Assembly (NCBI RefSeq): GCF_008035925.1
Contig: NZ_CP036264.1
Location: 6,481,641-6,545,640, forward strand
DNA: 64,000 bases
Source of the DNA: Stieleria maiorica
GTDB lineage: Bacteria > Planctomycetota > Planctomycetia > Pirellulales > Pirellulaceae
Direction: 5' to 3'
Every line of letters starts with the position of its first letter. Within the stretch, counting starts at the first letter, position 1. Shown here one piece after another: positions 52,164-61,100 of this stretch. The translations under genes and the position numbers were made by a program. A model generated the notes under the pieces. The model was not told the DNA's origin and did no database searches. It was given only the letters and a program-made list of their open reading frames with translations.

Positions 52164-53291
52164 ATGCCCAAGATGATGGTAATGGCTACGATCTGCTGTT
52201 TCCTCTTCATCGGCCTTCCCGTCCAGCTCATCCGAGCCGAGATACTCATACCCCGTGGCAAAGAATCAAGGTGGTCGTTCAAGGACGACGGAAAGGAGCC
52301 CGGTGCCAACTGGAAGAAGCCCGGTTTTGATGATTCGCAGTGGAGACGCGGCGCCGGCCCGTTCGGATTCGGCGAAGCCGACATTGCTACTGTCGTTCGA
52401 CCCGGCGGCGGCGAGGGGGCCGTCAGGACAACCACCTACTTTCGGACGACTTTTGACGTGTGCTCCCCCGCAGTATTCACTCACCTGTTGCTGACCGTGC
52501 GCGCCGATGACGGATACGTTGCCTACCTTAATGGGACGGAACTTCATCGTTGGAACATGCCTCAGGGCAAGGTCATGCCCGATTCGTATGCAGCCGAATG
52601 GCGCAGCGCTCCGCTTGAAGAGTTGTACCAACGATTTTTCCTGACGTCCGAAGGCCTCGCCCGGGGACACAATGTTCTGGCGATCGAGCTCCACCAGGGT
52701 GGTAAGGAGAGCAGCGATCTGTATCTTGACTTGGCCCTTGCTGGGATATCAAAGGACGCGGGAGGACGCCCGCTGGTACCAGCGGGAGCACGGGAAGTCA
52801 CACGCCTTTTTAACAAGGCCCATTACATTGGCCCTAACACTCAAATTCCCGACGGTTTCTTGGACGGTGGTCGAAGCATGCAGGTCGACGAGTTTGGGTA
52901 CGTGATTTCGGGGCGCGAACTCCTGTTGGTCGACCGTCGCAATGACGGCCAATTAACGGAACACCTTCGCTACGCACGATCGCAAGGGATGCTGAAGCTT
53001 AACGAGCTCGACCGGGCGACAAGAATCGCTCGCTATGTCGACCAGGTTTTCACCGCGTCGGAAGGCCGCAGTGCGAGCGAATACCGCACCCGCCAATACC
53101 TCGCCGACCGGTATTCATCACAAGAGGTGTTGTTGGGGGACGTCCCGCTACTTTGCGGTGCAGGAGTTTGTCGGCACCGCGCGTTGCTATTCAAGCTGAT
53201 GGCAGACGAGGCGGGATTGAATGCCGCTCTTGTGCGCGGAAACCTTGGAATCGACGAGGCAACTGCCCGGGGAGCCGTTGTTTTCATGTGA
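52164..53291 (+). CDS. Secreted protein with lectin-like and transglutaminase-like domains, truncated
   Basis: 375 residues from the ATG at 52164 (GGAG box 7 bp before; in-frame codons back to 52017 have no leader). Signal peptide: MVMATICCFLFIGLPVQLIRA. Residues about 25-205 resemble the beta-sandwich module found in many planctomycete exoenzymes: WSFKDDGKEPGANWKKPGFDDSQWRRGAGPFGFGEAD, TTYFRTTFDV, LLTVRADDGYVAYLNGTELHRWNMP. Residues 280-375 look like an EDR1/transglutaminase-like fold: LNELDRATRIARYVDQVFTASEG, then GAGVCRHRALLFKLMADEAGL, with the putative catalytic Cys in GVCRHRA. The His and Asp expected further on are missing; the frame ends soon after VRGNLG, with repeat-like sequence following. 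The C-terminus is therefore probably lost and the protein may be inactive. Confidence 0.65.
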   Translation: MPKMMVMATICCFLFIGLPVQLIRAEILIPRGKESRWSFKDDGKEPGANWKKPGFDDSQWRRGAGPFGFGEADIATVVRPGGGEGAVRTTTYFRTTFDVCSPAVFTHLLLTVRADDGYVAYLNGTELHRWNMPQGKVMPDSYAAEWRSAPLEELYQRFFLTSEGLARGHNVLAIELHQGGKESSDLYLDLALAGISKDAGGRPLVPAGAREVTRLFNKAHYIGPNTQIPDGFLDGGRSMQVDEFGYVISGRELLLVDRRNDGQLTEHLRYARSQGMLKLNELDRATRIARYVDQVFTASEGRSASEYRTRQYLADRYSSQEVLLGDVPLLCGAGVCRHRALLFKLMADEAGLNAALVRGNLGIDEATARGAVVFM

Positions 53292-53385
53292 GTCGCACGG
53301 GAGTTCCCTGCCGATACCGGATGCCGAAAATGCGTTTCGTCCCGCGACGATAGCCATGCGAGTTTGGAAGCGTCCTTCGTGCGAT

Positions 53386-53400
53386 CGGTTTCATCGACCG
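53386..53400. repeat. Short remnant of the cggtttcatcgaccg repeat
   Basis: Fifteen bases shared with the tract at 38701; most of the gap 53292-53558 has no other recognisable content. Confidence 0.4.
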
Positions 53401-53558
53401 CTGGCTCGCAATTCCCGGCGGGAACCGCATCGGTGTCGATACAACTGGGACATCGACGAGATGAAATAACTAGACCAAACCGTCGCCTGTTTCGCAGCGT
53501 TGTTCGGATTTGCGGTATCATGTGTGAATTCCTTCCGAAAGCTAACTGAGACTGTCGT

Positions 53559-54818
53559 ATGCGTTTGCTATTTGGTGCGTTGGTTGTCGTCGCGGGCTTG
53601 TCATCTACTTCCGACTCGCTCCGCGGTGAAGATTGGACTCGCTTCCGCGGGCCGAACGGTCAGGGGAAATCGGCTGAAAGAGGCCTGCCGCTTCAGTGGT
53701 CCGAAGAGAGCAACGTCGCCTGGAAAACCACAATACCGGGTCAAGGCTGGTCGTCTCCGATTGTGTCCGGTGACCACATCTTCGTGACGACCGCGACGGA
53801 AAATGGCGCTTCGTGTCGCGTGATCGGAATCGACCGCACCAGTGGCGACATCCTTTGGAACACGGAAGTCCACCGTCAAGTTCCCGGACCCAAGCGAGCC
53901 CAGAATTCCTACGCCACGCCCACACCGGTGTACGATGGCTCACGGGTGTACGCCGCGTTTTACGATGGAACGATCGTTGCCGTTGATTTCGATGGCAAAT
54001 TGGTCTGGAAGAACGAAGACGTGGACTTCCACAGTTTGCATGGGCTCGGTGCTTCGCCGATTCTTGCCGGCGGACTCATCATCATGCCGTTTGACGGCAG
54101 CAGTCGCTCCGATCAGCGTGTCGGTTGGAAGGAACCGTGGGACCAGGCCGTCCTGCTGGCCGTGGACAAGGAGACCGGTGATACAAAGTGGCGGGGAGAG
54201 CGTGGGCTGTCTCGGGTTGGACACGTGACCGCCATCGTGATCGAAGAGGGGCGGACGGTGGTCAGTGCGGGAGGCGACCGAGTCCAAGCGCACGACGTCG
54301 AAACGGGGCAGCGAATCTGGTCGATCTACAGCCAAGGTGAGGGCGTGACACCCTCGCCCGTGCTGGGTGAAGGTCTGATCTTCACTTCATCCGGTTTCGA
54401 GGAACCGACGATTCGAGCGATTCGTCCAGGTGGTCACGGGGATGTGACCGAATCGCACATCGTTTGGGAACAGAAACGCGGTGTCCCGGCCTTGCCATCG
54501 CCGCTGTATGTCGAGCCGTTCCTGTACACGATCACTCGCGACAACATCCTGCACTGCATCGAAGCAAAAACAGGCGAAGTCGTCTGGCTGGAAAGACTCA
54601 AGGGCAACTACTCCGCGTCGCCGTTGCTGGCCGACGGCCGAATCTACATCACCTCGGAAGACGGTCTCACCACAGTGCTGGAGCCCGGGACGCGATACAA
54701 GGTGATCGCCCAAAATAGGCTCGACGGTAAGACGATGGCATCGATCGCAGTTTCCCGAGGCAACTTCTTCATTCGAACCGGCGACAGCGTCTATTGCATC
54801 GGCAACCGACCGCGCTGA
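53559..54818 (+). CDS. Secreted PQQ-type beta-propeller repeat protein
   Basis: 419 residues. Signal peptide (LLFGALVVVAGLSSTSDSLRG), then the planctomycete opening DWTRFRGPNGQGKS...WSEESNVAWKTTIPGQGWSSPIVSGDHIFVTTATENG. The body is PQQ-binding-like repeats, each with a hydrophobic strand pair and a W near the end: IDRTSGDILWNTEVH, AVDFDGKLVWKNEDV, AVDKETGDTKWRGERG, AHDVETGQRIWSI, EAKTGEVVWLERL, YKVIAQNRLDGKTMASI. This indicates a beta-propeller. Such proteins bind or scaffold; the ligands of quinoproteins (PQQ-binding residues, a catalytic Asp with Ca) are not evident, so I do not call it a dehydrogenase. It has its own upstream region, about 270 bp from the truncated gene before it. Confidence 0.88.
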   Translation: MRLLFGALVVVAGLSSTSDSLRGEDWTRFRGPNGQGKSAERGLPLQWSEESNVAWKTTIPGQGWSSPIVSGDHIFVTTATENGASCRVIGIDRTSGDILWNTEVHRQVPGPKRAQNSYATPTPVYDGSRVYAAFYDGTIVAVDFDGKLVWKNEDVDFHSLHGLGASPILAGGLIIMPFDGSSRSDQRVGWKEPWDQAVLLAVDKETGDTKWRGERGLSRVGHVTAIVIEEGRTVVSAGGDRVQAHDVETGQRIWSIYSQGEGVTPSPVLGEGLIFTSSGFEEPTIRAIRPGGHGDVTESHIVWEQKRGVPALPSPLYVEPFLYTITRDNILHCIEAKTGEVVWLERLKGNYSASPLLADGRIYITSEDGLTTVLEPGTRYKVIAQNRLDGKTMASIAVSRGNFFIRTGDSVYCIGNRPR

Positions 54819-55138
54819 TCAAATCATCCACGATAACGCGAACTCTCGCCAACGCCAGCAAGCAGGAAGAACGATCGAAGAATCATCTGCTTGGAACCAA
54901 ATGAATACAAAGGTGTTGCCGCGGTCGATAATTTCGAACCTGCGAGCAAATAAAAACCTCCCTCCCCTTTGATTCGTTCCTCACAGCCTTAAGCCCCTTT
55001 GGGTGGGAACAACAGTATACTGATCGCTCAGGCAGTTTCGCACCCTTTACTTTACCGACACAGGGTGAAGGGCACCGCGTTTGATTTGACACGTATGGGC
55101 AGCGCGAATCGCAGTCGCTGTAACGACTGAGGGGCAGT
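54819..55138. other. Intergenic region before the giant gene
   Basis: About 320 bp. A short reverse frame (54883-55092) has no supportive features and I do not call it. A weak hairpin (caccct...agggtg) lies near 55043. A GAGGGGCAGT stretch just before 55139 is a good ribosome-binding region for the giant gene. Confidence 0.5.
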
Positions 55139-58100
55139 ATGAGATTTCAAAGGAAAGTCAAAGGTGCTATCCGACGCCCCGTCGTGGCTGGTTTCAATGA
55201 ACGCCTGAGACGTCGACGCCGACTCTTGATGGAGTCACTTGAGTCGCGGCATCTACTTGCCCAGGTCACGCTGACCGCTGTGGCGGACGGCAAGATCGCG
55301 GACACGGATCTCGATGGAACCTATGAGACCCTGACCACAAACGGAAACACGATCACGGATCGATGGTTCACGTCATCAGGCATCGGACAGGAACGCGGAG
55401 CGTTTGAATTTGATCTTTCAAGCATTCCTGAAGGATCAACTCTGACCGCTGCGAAACTGGGGCTGTATGTTCCACTGAAAAGCGGAGCACTGCCAGAGCT
55501 AGTTTTCCGATCTTATGCCGGTGACGGGGTAATCAATTTGTCGGATGCAGAAGCCGTATCGATGGCTGCGGGAACGGGAACCGTGTCTGAACTTGGCAAT
55601 CACGAATTTACGCTTGATCCGGCTGCAATTGAGTTTCATTTGGGCGGCCATGTCGGCCTGCGCATGCAAAACACCGCACTCAATGCAGATTGGGTCGGCG
55701 TTTACAGCTTGGAAGGATTTGGTTCTTCGCCAACCCTGGTTCTTGATTACGAGTCAGCGGCGCTCAGCGTTGATGTTCAGGCTTCCTCGATTTCGGAGTC
55801 AGCCGGACCAAGTGCGGCAACCGTTTTGGTGACACGCAACGGAGACTTGTCTGAATCATTGGCAGTTGCACTCAGCAGCAGCGACCCCAGTGAAGCTGCG
55901 ATCGCGTCAGCCGTCACCATTCCAGCGTTCGCTAGCTCGGTCCAAGTGCCGCTCTCAGCAATCGATGATTTTCAGGTCGACGGAACACAGACCGTTTCGA
56001 TCACGGCTTCGTCGAGTGGTTTCCTTTCGGGATCCGACACGGTAGATGTGACCGATGATGACGTCGCCGGAGTCACCGTTTCTGCTGCGGCCGGTCTGAC
56101 GACAACCGAAGCGGGTGGATCGGCCGAGTTCACGATCGTGTTGGATTCTGAACCGACCGCTGATGTTTCAATCAATCTGACGTCCAGCGACGTTACCGAA
56201 GCCACCGTCTTTCCTTCCGTCGTAACATTCACTCCGTCGAATTGGAACAGCGCGCAGACAGTCACCGTCACCGGAGTCGACGATGCCGTTTCCGATGGCA
56301 ACCAAGCGGTGACGATCGTCACCAGTATCGCAAGCAGCCAAGATCTTAACTATGGATCGTTCGCTGATCCGGTGGTCCTGGACGATGTCGAGCGAGGCGA
56401 ATTCAACGCCGCGGGCAGCAACTTAAACGGCACCGACTTGATGATCGTCGGCGAAAACGGCGTGAATGCCGAGCACCGATCATTTCTAACATTTGATCTG
56501 TCCGGCATCACGTTCCCGGCCGTCGGAGCAACACTGCAATTGCAGATGGACCACTACAACTTCACGTCCGGGATGAGTTTCACCGCCTACGACTATGTTC
56601 TGGGCAATGATTCTTTGCTAGGCAACTCATTGACATCTCTTGCCGCGTTCGCTGATCTGGGCACCGGTCAAATCTACGGTGTCGCCGAAGTGACGAGTTC
56701 CGCGAATCCCGTCGGATCCAGTTTCCAAATGAATTTGAGTGCAGCGGCTGTGTCTGACATCAATGGTCAGACTGGCGGTCTGTTTACGGTCGGATTCGCG
56801 GATGACCAAGTCACCGGCAGCAGTACAGCCCACATTCGTTTAGATCGAAATCCTTCGCTACGAATCAACCAACTGCTGCTCTGGACCGATCGAGTAGGCA
56901 TCGATCCCGCAGATGTGGTCGTCACCAATCTTGACGACGATCCTCAGGGACTGTCGGTTTCAATCCTGGATGACTCGATCTCTGAGATTGACGGAATCGA
57001 AGCCACCGTCGTGACGATCGGCCGCAATGATGAATCATTGAATGAGGTCATCGTGAGCCTGGCCAGCAGCGACACCAGCGAAGTGGCGGTTCAAGCCAGC
57101 GTTCTCATTCCCGCGGGCCAACGTGAGATCACGATCCCGATTGAAGCCGTCAATGATGTGATCGTCGATGGCAGCCAGAGCGTGACTTTGACCGCCGCCG
57201 CAGCCGGCTTCGTCAGCGGCACCGGCGTACTGACGGTTTCCGATGTGCAAGCCGACATCATCGACGATCACGTTTGGCTGGACGCAAACGAGAACGGGTT
57301 GCGCGATTCGGGTGAACCTGGCGTCGAAGGCGCCGTGGTTGAATTGTTCGAGTCCGTCGATGGAATCGTGGGGAACGATGACGACATCTCGGTAAACCTG
57401 TCCATCACGGATTCGCAGGGACAGTATCAAATCGCTGGGCTGGAAAACGGAAAAAACTACTACGTCCATTTCCGCGCACCGACCGGCTATGTGTTTTCGA
57501 CACAGGGTGTGGGCAATGACGACACAATCGATAGTGACGTTGATCAAAAGGGAACGACACCTCTCTTTTTGCATACCGGGGGACTCTCCCCGAGTGACGT
57601 TGACGCAGGCTTGGTCGGTGGCCCTGCGGCATATGGATTTACCGGTCGTTCGGGAGGTTCTTTGACGGACAATGCGTCGGCGATGGACACCGATGCGGCA
57701 GGCAATCTTTACGTCAGCGGTTCCTACCGTGAACGATCTGACTTTGATTTCGGGCCATCGGAGTATTTCATCCGATCCGTTTCAACCGACGACGTTTACC
57801 TCGCCAAATACACACCCCAAGGGGCACTGATTTGGGCGCGTGGAATCGATGGCACGGGTGCCGACCGAAGCACCGATCTGGTTGTCAACGAATCGGGGGA
57901 TGCATTTGTCACGGGATCCTTTCAAGGTACCGCAGACTTCGATCCGTCAACGGGCACCTATGAGCTGACCAGCGGCGGATCAGCGGACATTTTTGTTTGG
58001 AGTCTGGACCGGGACGGACGATTCGAAATGGCGGCCGCGATGGGCGGGGCGTACGAGGACCATGGTAACTCGGTCGCCCTGTTTCCAAATGGCGATGTCG

Positions 58101-61100
58101 CTATCGTCGGAGAGTTTCGCGGGACGGGAGATTTTGATCCGGGATCGGGCGTTCATTCGCTGGTCGGTTCGAGTAACTTCCGAACCGATGTGTTCGTCGT
58201 CCGATTGGATGCAAGTGGACAGTTGCAGTGGGCGAATCGAACGGGGGGAACGAACTACGATCGTGGGAACGGCGTTTCCATCAATGCGATCGGCGACATC
58301 TATGTTGCGGGTGGATTCCAGGGCACTGCGGACTTTGACCCTGACGCCGGAACGGATTCTCGAACGGCGATCGGAACTCAAGATTCTTTTCTATGGAAAT
58401 TGTCCGCCGATGGAAAACTCCACTGGGTGAAACAATGGTCCGGATCGCTCGTCAATTCGGCAGCTTACGAAGTCGAAGTCGGGGATGACGGTAGCGTTTA
58501 CTCCATCGGTGACTTTACCAAGACGATTGATCTGGACCCCGGCGATGGAATCGCCGAGCGAACAACGACGCCCGGTTCGACTCGCGCCTTGTTCGTCACC
58601 AAGCTAGACGCCTCCGGCGATTTCGTTTGGGGGAAATCGATCGGCGGCACCAGTTTGGTCGACGTCAAAGACGCGAAACTAGCCGCCAATGGTGACCTGT
58701 ATTTCGCGGGAAGTTTTTCAGAAACCGTCGACTTTGACCCGAACGTTGACACGCTGATTCGCACGAGTGCAGGACCGACTGATGCGTATGTCAGCGTCTT
58801 GGATTCGGCGGGGAATCTGAAATGGGTGCAATCCGTTGGTGGCGTCGACGATGACTTGGGTTTAGCCGTTGCCGTTGCCAACGATGGTTCCGCTTTTTTG
58901 GGGGGGCAATATGAAAACCGAGCAGACTTTGATCCCGGTGCTGGGACTCATGAATTGCGCACGCTGTTTGGCGTCGATCTTTTCGTTTCAAAGATTTCAA
59001 CGCCGCTGGCTCCGACGAGTGTGCAGCTTCTCAATGACCGCATCATCGAATCGCAGCCTGCGGGGACCGTCGTCGGAAGATTCGCAGCAACCGACCCTGA
59101 TTTCGATGAGTCCTTTCACTATCGCTTAGCCACCGGAGTCGGCGACGTTGACAACGGATCCTTTTCTGTTGAAAACGGAGCATTGATTGCAACGGAAGTT
59201 TTCGACCAGAGTGTCAAAGACAGTTACAGCGTTCGCGTGCGAGCCATCGATCGCAGTGGACGCTGGGTCGAACAATCGCTAAGCGTTACAGTTCTGCCGA
59301 TCGCCAATGCCGGAACAATCGGCAACTACATTTGGCACGACACCAATGAAAACGGCATCCAGGATGTGGGCGAGAATGGGATCGAAGGTGCGGTGGTTGA
59401 AATTCGGTCCACGGCCGACGGTCTCTTGCGAGGCCGGGCAATCACGGACAGTGCCGGAACCTATTTAGTAGGTGGGCTCGTCCCAGGGCTGGACTATCAC
59501 GCTCTCGTTCGGCCTCCATTGCATTTTGGGTTCACCATTGCCAACGCCGGGCCAGACGACACTCTCGACAGTGATGCAGACGCGTTGGGTGTCACTGATT
59601 CAGTCACTGTTAATACGGGGCAAAGCGTTGATTCGTTGGACGTCGGATTGATCGGGACCGCTCCCTACTTTGGGTTCGCTGGGAAAATTGGCAGCAACGG
59701 CGACGATATTGGCCAGGCGGTCGGGACCGATAGCGACGGCAATCTTTACGTGTCGGGTCGATTCCAAAACACGGTCGACTTCGATCCAGGCCCAAATACG
59801 TTCGAACGATCTTCTCGTGGATCAATCGATATTTTTGTCGCGAAGTATTCCGCATCCGGTGCGTTCATCTGGGCGGAGACCTTTGGCGGTTCGTCTGCCG
59901 ACGAAGCAAAGTCGATTGATATCGCCAATGATGGTTCGGTTTTGATTAGCGGTTCGTATCAAGACGTCGCAGAGTTTGGGACCGGTAATCAATCGACGCA
60001 GTTAACCAGCAACGGTTCGACCGATGCGTTTGTTGCGAAGTTGGATTCCGACGGCAACCTGCGTTGGGCCCGCTCGGTTGGTTCGACCAGTACAGACAGC
60101 GCTGATGATGTTGCCGTGGCCGGTGATGGCAGTGTCTTCGCAGTCGGCAGCTTTCGAAACACGCCAGACTTTGATCCTGGCGAAAATGACTTCGAACTTA
60201 GTGCCACCGGAATCGATGGTTTCATTTGGAAGCTGGGAAGCGATGGCGAATTCATTTGGGCCGGACGTGTGGGCGGATCCAGTACCGTCAACGCAAAGCG
60301 GGTCGCGTTGAGTTCGACGGGAAATGCGATCGTCGCGGGAACGTTCCTGGGTAATCTGGACGTCGATCCGAGCGTGGGTGTTTCTGCGTTGGCCAGTTCA
60401 GGCAGTGCCGATGTCTTTGTGACGGCATTCGATACAAACGGCAATTTACTGTGGGGCAAACAGCAAGGAGGCAATGGCTCTGATTCAGTCAACGCCTTGA
60501 CCATTGGGCCGGCTGACGAGATTGTGATGGCGGGCAGCTTTCGAGGAACTGCGGATTTCGACCCGGGTGCGAGCGAATTTGAACTGACCGCAGAGGGCAC
60601 CTCCCTGTCGTTCTCCGATGCTTACGCGACCAAGCTGGATGCAGCAGGTAATTTCCAATGGGCGACGCGATGGGGCAGTCCTTCGGTCGACGATGCCCGC
60701 GGTGTATCTGTTGGTGCGGATGGCAGCGTCGACGTGATTGGCCAGTTCGCTGGGGTTTCCGACTTTCAAACGCTCGGCGGCAACGTGACCTTGAGCGCGC
60801 CGGGAACCTTCGATGTGTTGCTGACAAACTTGACCGCGACCGGCGAAATCGTGTCCGTCCGATCGTTCGGATCGGCGCAAGCCGACTATGGCAACGACAT
60901 CGTCACGCTTCCCGACGGAAGTGTCTTCATAACCGGCGAAACCACGGCAATCACGGACATGGATCCCGGCGGGGGCGTTCTCGAGATTATCGGGGGTGGA
61001 CGCGACGATGCTTTCGTCAGCCGAATTCATCCGCCACAAGCTCCAACGGCTCTGACGCTCACCGAATACCGCGTGTTGGAACAAAAACCAATTCACACGA

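Noticed and set aside
54883..55092. 69-codon reverse frame upstream of the giant gene
   Set aside because: No ribosome-binding site, no domain, Cys/Arg-rich noise composition.
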